Source: Massilia sp. KIM
GTDB taxonomy: Bacteria > Pseudomonadota > Gammaproteobacteria > Burkholderiales > Burkholderiaceae_D
Reading direction: 5' to 3'
Length of the DNA stretch: 64,000 bases
NCBI RefSeq assembly: GCF_002007115.1
Contig: NZ_MVAD01000001.1
Span: forward strand, 3,286,001 to 3,350,000
The notes below the pieces were generated by a model. That model was not told the DNA's origin and made no database searches. It saw nothing but the letters and a program-made list of their open reading frames with translations. How positions within the stretch are numbered: the stretch's first letter is position 1; each line of letters begins with the position of its first letter. Below are positions 1 to 9,309 of the stretch, piece by piece. The position numbers and the translations under genes are program-made.

Positions 1-1390
1 TGGCCGCGGCCGTGTGCGCGTTCTGCGCCGAGAAAGCGCGCGTGATGCACACGGAAAAATGTTCGAGGCCCAGGATGCGGTTCAGCGGGCCGGCCAGCGC
101 GCCCGGCTCCACCTGCAGGATGCGGTAGGCGGCGTCGTTCGAATTCACCACGGTGCCTTCGGCATCGAGCACGATCACGCCCGCCGACATGTTGGCCAGC
201 ACCGATTCCAGGTGGGCCTTGGCGCTCTGCAGCGCGGCGCGGTTGCGCTCGACGGCGCTGCGCGCCTCGAACAGCTGGCCGGTCATGGCGTTGAAGGAGC
301 GCGTCAGCGTGCCCAGCTCGTCGTTGGTCTCGACGATCGGCCGCGGCGACAGGTCGCCCTCGGCCACCGCCTGGGTGCCCTCGGCCAGCACCAGCAGCGG
401 CTGGGCCAGGTTGCCGGCGATGAGGAAGGCGCCGCCGATGGCGCCGAAGATCGCCAGCAGCAGGGTCAGGGTCAGGGTCTCGATGTACATCTTGCGCAGC
501 CCGGTGCGGGCTTCGAGGCGCGAACGGTATTCGGTATAGGCGGTGCGGATCACCTCGGCGTTCGAGGCCAGGTTGACCGGCACCGACTGCAGCAGCTGCA
601 GGTAGCGCGGCTCCACGCCCGGCGGCTCGGGCACCGCCAGCACCACCCGCAGGCGCAGGCCGGTGGCCGCGTCCAGGGCGTTGCGGCTGTCCTCGGCATG
701 GGGCCGGAAATCGCGCTCGATGCCGCCCTCGGCGCTGGCATAGCCGCCCGGCATGCCGGCCGACCTGAGCATCTGCGGGTTGGGCGCGTCCGCCGCCAGG
801 TCCTTGCCGCGGTCCTCGGCCGCCACCGACAGCACCTTGCCGGTGGCGTCGACCAGCATCGCGCTCTGCAGCCCGCTGGTGTCGGCCAGCAGGCGCGCCA
901 GCACGGTCTGGGCCATGGTGTCGCCCTGCCCCGCCAGCGCCGCCGCGGCCGACTGGCCGGTGGCGCCCAACTCGGTGAGCGCCTCGTCCAGGGCCGCATG
1001 GCCCAGGCTCAGGCCGGAATCGAGCGCGGCCTCGATCTTGACGTCGAACCAGGATTCGATCGAGTGCGAGACGAACTGCACCGAGACCATGAAGATGACC
1101 AGGCCGGGCAGGATGCCGATGCCGGCGAACAGCAGCACCAGCCGCGCCATCAGGCGCGAGCCGAACTTGCCGGATTTATAGCGCGAGTAGAGCCGTCCCA
1201 GGGCCACGATGACCAGGATCAGCAGCAGGAAGGCCATGGCCGCGTTCAGGCCGAGCAGCCAGCCGTAGTAGCGGTCGAAGAAGCCCGAATTGTCCGACGC
1301 CGAAGCGAGCAGGAACAGCAGGATGGAGACGACGGCGCCGCCCACCACGAGGGCGTAGCGCAGCGCCTGGTTGACCGATTTACTCCGCAC
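1..1390 (-). CDS. NtrY-like sensor histidine kinase, N-terminal 463 residues (runs off left edge)
   Basis: This is the front part of a membrane sensor kinase; the kinase core lies beyond base 1. Translating the minus strand gives hydrophobic segments near residues 11–33, 44–65 and 80–100, then a periplasmic stretch of about 190 residues and another membrane segment near residue 300. A HAMP-like linker follows (TNDELGTLTRSFN), then a PAS domain (LESVLANMSAGVIVLD) ending at the window edge. The membrane topology and the order rsmB–DUF4390–kinase match the NtrY family, which usually pairs with the response regulator NtrX. The GTG start at 1390 overlaps the preceding gene by 11 bases, suggesting coupling. 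The exact start is uncertain because no strong ribosome site is visible. Signal and target are not readable from this fragment. Confidence 0.88.
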   Translation of the reverse strand, partial: MRSKSVNQALRYALVVGGAVVSILLFLLASASDNSGFFDRYYGWLLGLNAAMAFLLLILVIVALGRLYSRYKSGKFGSRLMARLVLLFAGIGILPGLVIFMVSVQFVSHSIESWFDVKIEAALDSGLSLGHAALDEALTELGATGQSAAAALAGQGDTMAQTVLARLLADTSGLQSAMLVDATGKVLSVAAEDRGKDLAADAPNPQMLRSAGMPGGYASAEGGIERDFRPHAEDSRNALDAATGLRLRVVLAVPEPPGVEPRYLQLLQSVPVNLASNAEVIRTAYTEYRSRLEARTGLRKMYIETLTLTLLLAIFGAIGGAFLIAGNLAQPLLVLAEGTQAVAEGDLSPRPIVETNDELGTLTRSFNAMTGQLFEARSAVERNRAALQSAKAHLESVLANMSAGVIVLDAEGTVVNSNDAAYRILQVEPGALAGPLNRILGLEHFSVCITRAFSAQNAHTAAA

Positions 1391-1955
1391 GGTAGGTGAA
1401 AGTTTTCTTGTTCGAGGCGAGGCGCCAGTCGGAATCGTTGAAGGCGTTCACCTGCAGCGGTTTCTGCAGGTATTCGCGGTCCATGAACATGCGCATCGAC
1501 ACATTGTAGACCTCGCCGCGCTTGAGGGCGCCGCGCGGGGCGATCAGCCAGCGGTTCGGCCGGCGGATCAGGAACATGGCTTCGTCCAGGGTCTGGTAGC
1601 TTTGCTGCAGCCCGAGCTGCGGGCTGCCGACCACGTGGACGTAGTACTGGCGCGTCAGCACGTCATATGAAATGCGGATGGTGCGCCGCTCGACGACCGC
1701 GCGCTCGTCGCGCCACCACCAGCGCGGGCGGGTCAGTTCGATTTCGGTGGTGAAGTGCAGCTGCACGCCATGCTGGATGGCGTCGCGCAATCCGTGGTTC
1801 AGGTCGAAGGAATACGCTGCGTCGAGGCGGTAACCGTCCTCGCTGGCTTCGATGTTGGCCTTGATGATCTCGATCCCGTCGGCCGCCTGCGCCGTTGCGC
1901 ACGCGAAGACCAGCAAGAGCTGGCAGGCGAGGAGGCGGAAAAATCGTAACGTCAC
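1380..1955 (-). CDS. DUF4390 secreted protein
   Basis: A 191-residue protein of unknown function. It begins with a typical Sec signal peptide (basic MTLRFFRL, then a hydrophobic core ending CATAQA), so the mature part of about 165 residues should be exported. The body fits the DUF4390 family: a beta-rich domain with YSFDLNHGLRDAIQHG and the Arg/Trp-rich RPRWWWRDERAV. The start codon is GTG. It sits 51 bases after rsmB and overlaps the NtrY-like kinase by 11 bases; this trio is common in Burkholderiales, so a role linked to envelope sensing by the kinase is a reasonable guess but unproven. Confidence 0.85.
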   Translation of the reverse strand: MTLRFFRLLACQLLLVFACATAQAADGIEIIKANIEASEDGYRLDAAYSFDLNHGLRDAIQHGVQLHFTTEIELTRPRWWWRDERAVVERRTIRISYDVLTRQYYVHVVGSPQLGLQQSYQTLDEAMFLIRRPNRWLIAPRGALKRGEVYNVSMRMFMDREYLQKPLQVNAFNDSDWRLASNKKTFTYRAE

Positions 1956-2006
1956 AAGTGAGCCGGAGCCTTAAAGATTAAGCGTATCGTTCGGGGAGCG
2001 GTTTTC

Positions 2007-3668
2007 TTACTGCGCTCTCTTCTGGAACAGGGCGTAGAACAAACCGTCATGATCCTGCCCGGGACCGCTGGCTGGCAGCAGTTGGCCCGGCGCGTCGAGG
2101 CGGATGGCGTCGTGGCGGACCGCGAAAGCGGCTGCCTGCGCCTCCGATTCCTGGGGCCAGAGCGAACATGTCACGAACAGGAATTTACCATTGGGCAGCA
2201 ACATCTGCCAAAGATTGTCGAGTATTTTGGTGGAAAGTGTTGCAAGTTGTTGTGTATCTGACTTGCGTCGCAACCAGCGGATGTCGGGGTGGCGGCGCAC
2301 GATCCCGGAGGCCGTGCAGGGCACGTCGGCCAGGATGCGCTCATAGGGGCGGCCGTCCCACCAGCCGCTGTCCTGGGCCTCGGCCGCGACCAGGGTCGCG
2401 TGCAGGCCGAGGCGGCCCAGGTTGTCCCCCACCCTGGCCAGGCGCGCCGGATCGGCGTCGACCGAGGTCAGGTCCACGTCCGCCGTCTCCAGGATGTGGC
2501 CGCTCTTGCCACCCGGGGCGGCGCAGGCATCCAGCACCCGCATGCCGTCGCGCAGGTCGAGCAGGGGCGCGGCCAGCTGGGCGCCTGCGTCCTGCACCGA
2601 CACCACGCCCTCGTGGAAGCCCGGGATCTGGCTGACGTTCACGGCCTGGGTCAGGCGCACCGCGCTGGGGCCGATCTGCTGCGCGGCGATGCCGGCCGCG
2701 CCCAGGATGTCGAGATAGTCCGCGACCGTGGTCTTGCGGCGGTTGACGCGCAGGGTCAGCGGCGGGTGGGCGTTGCCGGCCGCCAGGATGCCTTCCCAGT
2801 CGTTCGGGTAGGCGGTGCGGGTGGCGTCGATCCACCATTGAGGATAGTTCCAGCGGGCCGGCGGCTGGCGCAGGACCTCGGCCAGCAGCGCCTCGCGCTC
2901 GCGCAGGAAGCGGCGCAGCACGGCGTTGACCATGGCCTTGGCGTGGGCGAAGTCGGGATGGGCGGCGGCCGCGCTGACGGCCTGGTCAACCACGGTGAAG
3001 GCCTCGTAGGGCGGCGCGCTGCCCTCCGGCGGATCGAGCAGGGCCAGGGCCGCCACCAGCAGGCCGTGCAGCATGGCCGGCTCGGGGGCCTTGCTGGTCA
3101 TCAGGCCGAGCAGCGCCTCGCTGCGGCCGAGCTGGCGCATGGCGCGGTAGGCGATGTCCTGGATCGCGCCGCGCGCCTGGGGCGCGGCCTCGTAGGCGGC
3201 GAACACCCCGGCCAGGGCTTGGGGCAGCGCGGTCCCGGCACGCACCCGCGCCACGGCGTTGGCGGCGCCCAGCAGGGACAGGGCGAGCGAGTCGGCTTTC
3301 AGGTCGGGGCGGAAGTCGCGCTGGGGCGCTACCCGTACTTCATAGGAGGGACGCAGCTGGGGCCGGGTGTCGGGGCGGGATTCAGGACGCGATTCGGGAC
3401 GCGATTCGGGACGCGCTTCGGTACGTGATTCCGGACGCGATTCCGGACGTGGCTGCGGCTGTTGCGGGCGACGAGCCTCGGGCGCCGGGCGCGCGGCCTC
3501 GGCACGGGCCGGCTTAGGGTTGTCACGATTGCCACCTTCCGGGCGCTGGCCGGACTGGGCGGCCGGACGCGGCCCCTGCGGCCGGGATGCACCGGGCTTG
3601 GCCGCGGACGGGCCGCCGGTGGTCCGGGCCTTGGGTTTCAGGGTGAGCGTCGGGCGCTTGTCGGTCAT
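2007..3668 (-). CDS. rsmB: 16S rRNA (cytosine-967-C5)-methyltransferase RsmB with long disordered N-terminal extension
   Basis: Methylates C967 of 16S rRNA using SAM. After a NusB-like region, the catalytic domain shows the SAM site DACAAPGGKSG near residue 380, the motif IV cysteine in DVPCTASG near 450, and the motif VI catalytic cysteine in TCSLWPQES near 501. Both cysteines needed by the RNA m5C family are present. The chosen start MTDKRP at 3668 gives 553 residues against about 430 usual. The excess is a Pro/Arg/Ser/Glu-rich N-terminal segment of roughly 110 residues with repeated PESR units that lies before the NusB-like fold. An in-frame upstream ATG at 3752 is less likely. First gene of the rsmB–DUF4390–ntrY run. 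Confidence 0.93.
   Translation of the reverse strand: MTDKRPTLTLKPKARTTGGPSAAKPGASRPQGPRPAAQSGQRPEGGNRDNPKPARAEAARPAPEARRPQQPQPRPESRPESRTEARPESRPESRPESRPDTRPQLRPSYEVRVAPQRDFRPDLKADSLALSLLGAANAVARVRAGTALPQALAGVFAAYEAAPQARGAIQDIAYRAMRQLGRSEALLGLMTSKAPEPAMLHGLLVAALALLDPPEGSAPPYEAFTVVDQAVSAAAAHPDFAHAKAMVNAVLRRFLREREALLAEVLRQPPARWNYPQWWIDATRTAYPNDWEGILAAGNAHPPLTLRVNRRKTTVADYLDILGAAGIAAQQIGPSAVRLTQAVNVSQIPGFHEGVVSVQDAGAQLAAPLLDLRDGMRVLDACAAPGGKSGHILETADVDLTSVDADPARLARVGDNLGRLGLHATLVAAEAQDSGWWDGRPYERILADVPCTASGIVRRHPDIRWLRRKSDTQQLATLSTKILDNLWQMLLPNGKFLFVTCSLWPQESEAQAAAFAVRHDAIRLDAPGQLLPASGPGQDHDGLFYALFQKRAQ
3379..3450. repeat. 12-bp tandem repeat inside rsmB
   Basis: About six imperfect copies of a 12-base unit (variants of GATTCGGGACGC) are read on the minus strand as PESR/TEAR/PDTR units of the RsmB extension. 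The near identity of neighbouring copies suggests growth by slippage. Confidence 0.8.
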
Positions 3669-3824
3669 GGCTGGTCGCTTCGTCAAAAATACTCCCATTG
3701 TAACGGCTGCGCTCATGGCCGCGGCTTTGGCGAGCCTTAATCCCGCCCCCATCCCACCCCCTCAGGCCCCGCCCGGCCTCCCCCGCCGGCCCGGCGGCCG
3801 GGTTTCCCTCACGCCTCAAACCAG

Positions 3825-3830
3825 TATAAT
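3825..3830 (+). promoter_or_regulatory. Probable -10 box of the argS operon
   Basis: A perfect TATAAT lies 58 bases before the argS start. The -35 region (TTTCCC, 16-base spacing) is poor. Just downstream, 3841–3857 can fold as a small hairpin (TGCCTG, five-base loop, CAGGCA) in the leader. It is the best promoter candidate for the seven-gene run that follows. Confidence 0.5.
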
Positions 3831-3887
3831 GGACACTGTTTGCCTGCCCATCAGGCACCGCCTCATTACTATTTCGACCATTTCCCC

Positions 3888-5615
3888 ATGCTCGCCCAAC
3901 AAAAACAACAGATCGTTGCCCTGTTCCAGGCCGCCCTCGCGCCGATCGTCGCCGGCACCGACCTGACGCCCACGCAGCAACAGCTGAACATCGTGCTCGA
4001 GCGCCCGCGCGACCCCTCGCACGGCGACGTCGCCTGCAACATCGCCATGCAACTGGCCAAGCCGCTCAAGACCAACCCGCGCGAACTGGCGACCCGCCTG
4101 GTCGCCGCCCTGCTGGCCGATCCCGCGGCCCAGGGCCTGGTCGAATCGGCAGACGTGGCCGGCCCCGGCTTCATCAACCTGCGCGTGGCCGCCGGCGCCA
4201 AGCAGGCGGTGGTGCGCACTATCCTCGAGCAGGGCGAGGCCTTCGGCCGCGGCGCCTCGGGCGAGGGCCACCACGTGATCATCGAATTCGTCTCGGCCAA
4301 CCCGACCGGCCCGCTGCACGTCGGCCACGGCCGCCAGGCCGCGCTGGGCGACGCCCTGTCCTCGCTGTTCGAGTCCCAGGGCCACCAGGTGACCCGCGAG
4401 TTCTACTACAACGACGCCGGCGTGCAGATCGCCACCCTGGCCACCTCGGTGCAGGCGCGCGCGCGCGGCCTCAAGCCCGGCGACGCCGGCTGGCCCGAGT
4501 CGGCCTACAACGGCGACTACATCGCCGACATCGCCGACGACTACCTGGCGAAGAAGACCGTCTCGGCCAGCGACGGCGCGCCGGCCACCGCCAGCGGCGA
4601 CGTCGAGGACATCGAATCGATCCGCCGCTTCGCCGTGACCTACCTGCGCAACGAGCAGGACCAGGACCTGCAGGCCTTCGGCGTCAAGTTCGACAACTAC
4701 TACCTCGAGTCCTCGCTCTACGCCGACGGCAAGGTCGAAGCGGCGGTCCAGGCCCTGGTTGACGCCGGCAAGACCTACGAGCAGGAAGGCGCGCTCTGGC
4801 TCAAGACCACCGAGTACGGTGACGACAAGGACCGCGTGATGCGCAAGTCCGACGGCACCTATACCTATTTCGTGCCGGACGTGGCCTACCACATCCAGAA
4901 GTTCCGCCGCGGCTTCGACCAGGCCATCAACGTCCAGGGCAGCGACCACCACGGCACCATCGCGCGCGTGCGCGCCGGCCTGCAGGCGGTCGGCATCGGC
5001 ATCCCCCAGGGCTACCCCGACTACGTGCTGCACAAGATGGTCACCGTCATGAAGAACGGCGAGGAGGTCAAGATCTCCAAGCGCGCCGGCTCCTACGTGA
5101 CCGTGCGCGACCTGATCGAATGGTCGGGCAATGGCGACATCACCCGCGGCCGCGACGCCGTGCGTTTCTTCCTGATCTCGCGCAAGGCCGACACCGAGTT
5201 CGTGTTCGACGTTGACGTGGCGCTCCAGACCGGCGACGAGAATCCGGTCTACTACGTGCAGTACGCCCACGCGCGCATCTGCTCGGCCCTGGCCAACTGG
5301 GGCGGCGACGTCGCAGCGCTGGCCCAGGCCGACCTGTCGCCGCTGACCGAGTCGCACGAGTCCCAGCTGCTGGCCAAGCTGTCGGCCTACCCCGACATGC
5401 TGCAGCGCGCGCTGGTCGAGCTGGGCCCGCACCAGGTCGCGTTCTACCTGCGCGAACTGGCCGGCGAGCTGCACAGCTACTACTTCGCGCACAAGTGGCT
5501 GCTGGACGATAACGAGTCCCTCAAGCTGGCCCGCCTGGCGCTGGCCGCCGCGGTGCGCCAGGTGCTGCGCAACGGCCTGGCCCTGATCGGCGTCTCGGCG
5601 CCGGAAAAGATGTAA
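3888..5615 (+). CDS. argS: Arginyl-tRNA synthetase
   Basis: Charges tRNA-Arg with arginine in an ATP-dependent reaction. Class I signatures are clear: the HIGH-type motif HVGHG in [14 protein letters not shown] near residue 141 and the KMSKS-type loop VKISKRAG near 394. The N-terminal additional domain (residues 1–110) and C-terminal DALR-type anticodon-binding region ([10 protein letters not shown] onward) are both present. The start at 3888 (MLAQQKQQ) gives 575 residues, the family's usual length; an ATG 16 codons upstream would add an atypical segment. It heads the plus-strand run SPOR–dsbA–SDR–birA–coaX–SPOR. Confidence 0.96.
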   Translation: MLAQQKQQIVALFQAALAPIVAGTDLTPTQQQLNIVLERPRDPSHGDVACNIAMQLAKPLKTNPRELATRLVAALLADPAAQGLVESADVAGPGFINLRVAAGAKQAVVRTILEQGEAFGRGASGEGHHVIIEFVSANPTGPLHVGHGRQAALGDALSSLFESQGHQVTREFYYNDAGVQIATLATSVQARARGLKPGDAGWPESAYNGDYIADIADDYLAKKTVSASDGAPATASGDVEDIESIRRFAVTYLRNEQDQDLQAFGVKFDNYYLESSLYADGKVEAAVQALVDAGKTYEQEGALWLKTTEYGDDKDRVMRKSDGTYTYFVPDVAYHIQKFRRGFDQAINVQGSDHHGTIARVRAGLQAVGIGIPQGYPDYVLHKMVTVMKNGEEVKISKRAGSYVTVRDLIEWSGNGDITRGRDAVRFFLISRKADTEFVFDVDVALQTGDENPVYYVQYAHARICSALANWGGDVAALAQADLSPLTESHESQLLAKLSAYPDMLQRALVELGPHQVAFYLRELAGELHSYYFAHKWLLDDNESLKLARLALAAAVRQVLRNGLALIGVSAPEKM

Positions 5616-5636
5616 ACCGTTCGAGTTGAAAGCGAC

Positions 5637-6317
5637 ATGACCGCCATCCGTTCCACCCGTAGTTTCAGCGCGCTGCGCCAGCGCGGCAGCACCCTGACCG
5701 GCATCATCATCGGCCTGATCATCGGACTCGGCATCGCGGTGGCGGTCGCCCTCATGATCACCAAGGGGGCCTCGCCCTTCACCGACCGCTCCAACAAGTC
5801 GGGCCGCCCGGCCGACCTGGAGCCGAGCCAGGCCAGCGATCCGAACAAGCCGCTGTACGGCAACCGCGCGCCGGCGCGCGAAGCCGCCCGCGAGCTGGGC
5901 GAGCGCGCCAAGCCGGCCGAAGCGGCTCCGGCGCCCGCCGCCCCTGCCCCCGCGCCGCGCGACGCCGATCCGCTCGGCACCGCCATCGCCGGCATGCAGG
6001 AGCGCTCGGCCCCGGCCCCTGCGCCGGCCAACACCGCGGCGCCCGCGCCCTCCGCTCCGGCCGCCACGGCCGGCGCCGACAACTACATCTACTACCTGCA
6101 GGCCGGCGCCTTCCGCGAGATGTCCGACGCCGAGAACACCCGCGCCAAGCTGGCCCTGCTGGGCTTCGAGGCAAATATCAGCGACCGCAACACCGACAGC
6201 GGCGTGCTGCACCGGGTGCGCGTCGGTCCCTATACCCAGGTCGAAGCCGTGAACAAGGCGCGCGCCAAGCTGCTCGACAGCGGCATCGACGTCGCCATCG
6301 TCCGCAACCAGAAATAA
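5637..6317 (+). CDS. SPOR-domain protein with one N-terminal membrane anchor
   Basis: A 226-residue bitopic inner-membrane protein. A short basic cytoplasmic tail is followed by a membrane helix at about residues 20–42 (GSTLTGIIIGLIIGLGIAVA), a long Ala/Pro-rich periplasmic linker, and a C-terminal SPOR domain from about residue 145 (YYLQAGAFREMSDAENTRAKL). SPOR domains bind glycan strands lacking stem peptides at the division septum, so a FtsN-like or accessory cell-wall role is likely. It lies 21 bases after argS and 8 bases before the dsbA-like gene. The argS–SPOR–dsbA order is common in Burkholderiales. Confidence 0.88.
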   Translation: MTAIRSTRSFSALRQRGSTLTGIIIGLIIGLGIAVAVALMITKGASPFTDRSNKSGRPADLEPSQASDPNKPLYGNRAPAREAARELGERAKPAEAAPAPAAPAPAPRDADPLGTAIAGMQERSAPAPAPANTAAPAPSAPAATAGADNYIYYLQAGAFREMSDAENTRAKLALLGFEANISDRNTDSGVLHRVRVGPYTQVEAVNKARAKLLDSGIDVAIVRNQK

Positions 6318-6325
6318 GGACAGGC

Positions 6326-7003
6326 ATGCGAGCACTGCGCCGTCTCCTGCTGAGCACCGTCCTGGCCGGCCTGTCCGGCCTGGCCTTCGCCTCCCCTGCA
6401 GCGCCGCGCGAGGGCGTGGAGTTCAAGGCCCTGGCCACCCCGGTGGCGACCGACGCCGGTCCGCGCAAGGTCGAGGTGATCGAGTTCTTCGCCTATTACT
6501 GCCCGCACTGCTACGCCTTCGAGCCGCTGCTGGCCGACTGGGTGCGCAAGCAGGGCGACGCCATCGTGTTCAGGCGCGTGCACGTGCCGCGCGACGCCGC
6601 CGTGCTGCCGCAGCAGCGCATGTTCTACACCCTCGAGTCGCTCGGCCTGGTCGAGCAGTACCACGGCAAGGCCTTCGCCGCCATGCACGTCGAGCGCCAG
6701 CGCCTGTCCAGCGACGAGCAGGTGTTCGACTGGGCGGCGCGCGCCGGCATCGACCGCGCCCGCTTCATCGAGACCTACCGCTCCTTCGGGGTGCAGGCCA
6801 AGCTGCGCCGCGCCGGCGCCCTGGTGCAGGAATACGGCGTCGACCACTGGCCGATGGTGGCCATCGACGGCCGCTTCCTGACCTCGCCCGGCATGGTCGC
6901 CGAGGGCGCCCAGGGCGCAAGCCAGAACGAAACCCAGCTGATGCAGGGCGCCCTGCAGGTGATGGACCAGCTGGTCGCGAAGGCGAAAGCCGCCAAGCAA
7001 TGA
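6326..7003 (+). CDS. dsbA: Periplasmic thiol:disulfide interchange protein, DsbA type
   Basis: Introduces disulfide bonds into exported proteins. A signal peptide (residues 1–22, ending GLAFA) is followed by a thioredoxin fold with the active site CPHC at residues 59–62 in FFAYYCPHCYAFEP. The cis-proline loop appears as HWPMVAIDGRF, with Trp before the proline where DsbA usually has Val. Its length of 225 residues is usual for beta-proteobacterial DsbA. Its last bases overlap the next gene (ATGA), so the two are probably translated together. The partner DsbB is not in this window. Confidence 0.92.
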   Translation: MRALRRLLLSTVLAGLSGLAFASPAAPREGVEFKALATPVATDAGPRKVEVIEFFAYYCPHCYAFEPLLADWVRKQGDAIVFRRVHVPRDAAVLPQQRMFYTLESLGLVEQYHGKAFAAMHVERQRLSSDEQVFDWAARAGIDRARFIETYRSFGVQAKLRRAGALVQEYGVDHWPMVAIDGRFLTSPGMVAEGAQGASQNETQLMQGALQVMDQLVAKAKAAKQ

Positions 7004-7794
7004 CCGCGACGCCGGGCCAGCCGGACCGCGTCTTCATCACCGGCGCCTCCAGCGGCATCGGCGCCGCCCTGGCGCGCGAGTACGCCGCGCGTGGCGCCAC
7101 CCTGGGCCTGGTCGCGCGCCGCCGCGAGCTGCTGGCCAGCCTGGCCGCCTCGCTGCCGGGGGCGGGACGCCACCACATCTACCCGCTCGACGTGACCGAC
7201 CACGCGGCCCTGGCCGCCGCCGCGCAAGACTTCATCGCGCGCGAAGGCGGGGCCGACATCGTGATCGCCAGCGCCGGCATCTCGCACGGCACGCTCACCG
7301 AGCGTCCCGAGGACCTGCCCGTGTTCGAGTCCGTGTTCGCCACCAACGTCCACGCCATGGCGGCCACCTTCGCGCCCTTCATCGCGCCCATGAAGGCCCA
7401 GGCCGGACCGCGCCGCCTGGTGGGCATCGGCAGCGTGGCGGGCATCCGCGGCATGCGCGGGGCCGGCGCCTACTGCGCCTCGAAGGCGGCGGTGCACAGC
7501 TATTGCGAATCCCTGCGCCTCGAACTGCGCGCCTCCGGCATCCGGGTCGTGACCATCGCGCCCGGCTACATCGACACCCCCATGACCAGCAACAACCGTT
7601 TTCCCATGCCCTTCCTGATGAACGCCGAACGCTTCGCCGCCCAGGCCGCGGCCGCCATCGCGCGCGGCGCCAGCTACCGGGTCCTGCCCTGGCAGATGGG
7701 CTTCGTCGCCAGGCTGCTGCGCCTGCTGCCCAACTTCCTGTTCGACGCCGTGTTCTCGCGCGCGCCGACCAAGCAGCGCAAGGAGCCGGCATGA
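7000..7794 (+). CDS. SDR family oxidoreductase
   Basis: A 264-residue classical short-chain dehydrogenase. The cofactor motif TGASSGIG is at residues 14–21, the NAG-like region reads ASAGIS, and the catalytic Tyr and Lys sit in AYCASKAAVHSY near 157–161. No signal peptide; cytosolic. The C-terminal stretch FVARLLRLLPNFLFDAVFSRAP is hydrophobic and could contact membrane, a trait of SDRs acting on lipid-like substrates. It overlaps dsbA and birA by ATGA at both ends. The substrate cannot be told from sequence. Confidence 0.88.
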   Translation: MTATPGQPDRVFITGASSGIGAALAREYAARGATLGLVARRRELLASLAASLPGAGRHHIYPLDVTDHAALAAAAQDFIAREGGADIVIASAGISHGTLTERPEDLPVFESVFATNVHAMAATFAPFIAPMKAQAGPRRLVGIGSVAGIRGMRGAGAYCASKAAVHSYCESLRLELRASGIRVVTIAPGYIDTPMTSNNRFPMPFLMNAERFAAQAAAAIARGASYRVLPWQMGFVARLLRLLPNFLFDAVFSRAPTKQRKEPA

Positions 7795-8564
7795 AGGCCG
7801 CCGCCATCGCCGCCCTCTCCGCCGCCGCGCGCGCCGGCCTGCAGGTCGAGGTCGTGGCCGAGACCGGATCCACCAACGCCGACCTGCTGGCGCGCGCCGC
7901 GACCCTCGCCGGCCCCGTGCTGCTGGTGGCCGAGCACCAGACCGCGGGCCGCGGGCGCGCCGGCCGCAGCTGGCTGTCCTCGCCCGAGGGCTCGCTCACC
8001 TTTTCGCTGGCCTGGAAGTTCGACGGTGGTCCGCAAGCCCTGGCCGGCCTGCCGCTGGCCGTGGGCGTGGCCCTGGCCGAGACCCTCTCTAGCCTGGGCC
8101 AGCAGGTCCAGCTCAAGTGGCCAAACGACCTGCTCAAGGATGGCGACAAGCTGGCAGGCATCCTGATCGAGACCCAGTCCGCGCCCGGCGGGGGCGTGTG
8201 GGCCGTGATCGGCGTCGGCCTGAACCTCCTGATGCCGGACGAGATGGAAGCGCGCATCGGCCGCCACGCCGCCGCCGTGCCCTGGCTGGCGCGCATGGAA
8301 CGCGATGCCCTGGTGGCCGCCCTGCTCGACGGCCTGGCCACGGCCCTGGACGAATTCGCCGCGCGCGGCTTCGCCGCCTTCAGCGCGCGCTGGAACCTGC
8401 GCCACGCCTGGCAGGGAGAGACCGTGGTCCTGCTCGACGGCGGGCAGGTAGTGCACGAGGGCCTGGCGGCGGGCGTGGACGACGCCGGCCGCCTGCTGCT
8501 CGACACCGCCCAGGGCCGCATCCCGGTGCTGGCGGGCGACGTCTCCCTGCGGGTGAAGGCATGA
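7791..8564 (+). CDS. birA: Biotin–[acetyl-CoA carboxylase] ligase, catalytic form without DNA-binding domain
   Basis: Attaches biotin to the carrier domain of acetyl-CoA carboxylase through biotinyl-AMP. The biotin/ATP loop GRGRAGRSW is at residues 53–61, KWPNDLL near 110, and a small C-terminal SH3-like domain (GETVVLLDGGQVVHEGLAAGV) follows. The start at 7791 overlaps the SDR stop (ATGA) and gives 257 residues. It lacks the N-terminal winged helix that lets E. coli BirA repress biotin genes, so it should be an enzyme only. Its stop overlaps coaX by ATGA; birA–coaX is a frequent pair in beta-proteobacteria. Confidence 0.94.
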   Translation: MKAAAIAALSAAARAGLQVEVVAETGSTNADLLARAATLAGPVLLVAEHQTAGRGRAGRSWLSSPEGSLTFSLAWKFDGGPQALAGLPLAVGVALAETLSSLGQQVQLKWPNDLLKDGDKLAGILIETQSAPGGGVWAVIGVGLNLLMPDEMEARIGRHAAAVPWLARMERDALVAALLDGLATALDEFAARGFAAFSARWNLRHAWQGETVVLLDGGQVVHEGLAAGVDDAGRLLLDTAQGRIPVLAGDVSLRVKA

Positions 8565-9295
8565 GCAGCGTGCTCCTGATCGACGCCGGCAATACCCGCA
8601 TCAAGTGGGCCCTGGCGCGCCTGGACGCCGCGCCCGGCCACTGGCAGGCGGACGGGGTCGCGCCCCATGCCGAGATGGACCGGCTGGCCGCCCAATGGGC
8701 CCGGCTGGGCGCGGCGCGCGCCCTGGTGTCGAACGTGGCCGGCGATGTGCTCAGGGACGCCATCGCCGCCGCCCTGCCCAAGGGCCTGGCGGTCGAATGG
8801 TTCGCCTCCAGCCCCGCGCGCGCGGGCCTGCGCAACGGCTACCGCGAACCCGGCCGCCTGGGCTGCGACCGCTTCGCCGCCGCCATCGGCGCGCGCGCCC
8901 TGGCCCCTGGCCAGGACCTGATCGTGGCCACCTGCGGCACCGCCACCACCATCGACGCGGTGACGGCGGACGGGCGCTTCCTGGGCGGGATGATCCTGCC
9001 CGGCCTGGCCCTGATGGCCTCCAGCCTGGCGCGCAACACGGCCCAGCTGCCCCAGGTGGCGCCGGGCGCCGCCCCGCCTCCCCTGTTCGGCGACAACACC
9101 GATGACGCCATCGTGTCCGGCTGCCTGTCGGCCCAGGCCGGGGCGATCGAACGCGCGGTGGCGGGCCACGGGGCGCGCGCCTGCATCGTCTCGGGCGGCG
9201 CGGCGCCATTTATCGCGCCGGCGCTCAAGGTCGGGCACCAGGTTGTCGATAATATCGTGCTGGTCGGCCTGCACGCCGCGGCAATCGCCGTCTGA
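8561..9295 (+). CDS. coaX: Type III pantothenate kinase
   Basis: Catalyses the first step of coenzyme A synthesis, phosphorylating pantothenate with ATP. It has the ASKHA-fold phosphate loop IDAGNTRIKW at residues 7–16, the substrate region GCDRFAAAIGAR near 103, and the TCGTATTIDAV motif near 125, all typical of CoaX. The start at 8561 lies in the ATGA overlap with birA and gives 244 residues, normal for the family. No type I (coaA) kinase is seen in this window. Confidence 0.94.
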   Translation: MSSVLLIDAGNTRIKWALARLDAAPGHWQADGVAPHAEMDRLAAQWARLGAARALVSNVAGDVLRDAIAAALPKGLAVEWFASSPARAGLRNGYREPGRLGCDRFAAAIGARALAPGQDLIVATCGTATTIDAVTADGRFLGGMILPGLALMASSLARNTAQLPQVAPGAAPPPLFGDNTDDAIVSGCLSAQAGAIERAVAGHGARACIVSGGAAPFIAPALKVGHQVVDNIVLVGLHAAAIAV

Positions 9296-9309
9296 ATAGA
9301 GGAACCCCT

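Noticed and set aside
14..1399. 461-codon plus-strand frame at the left edge
   Set aside because: The minus strand encodes HAMP and PAS regions of an NtrY-like kinase that leaves the window; the plus frame is its mirror.
3379..3450. Regular 12-base repeats considered as a CRISPR array
   Set aside because: Units are contiguous without spacers and lie in frame inside rsmB.
3816..6335. 839-codon minus-strand frame opposite argS and the SPOR gene
   Set aside because: Antisense of argS, whose HIGH and KMSKS motifs settle the coding strand.
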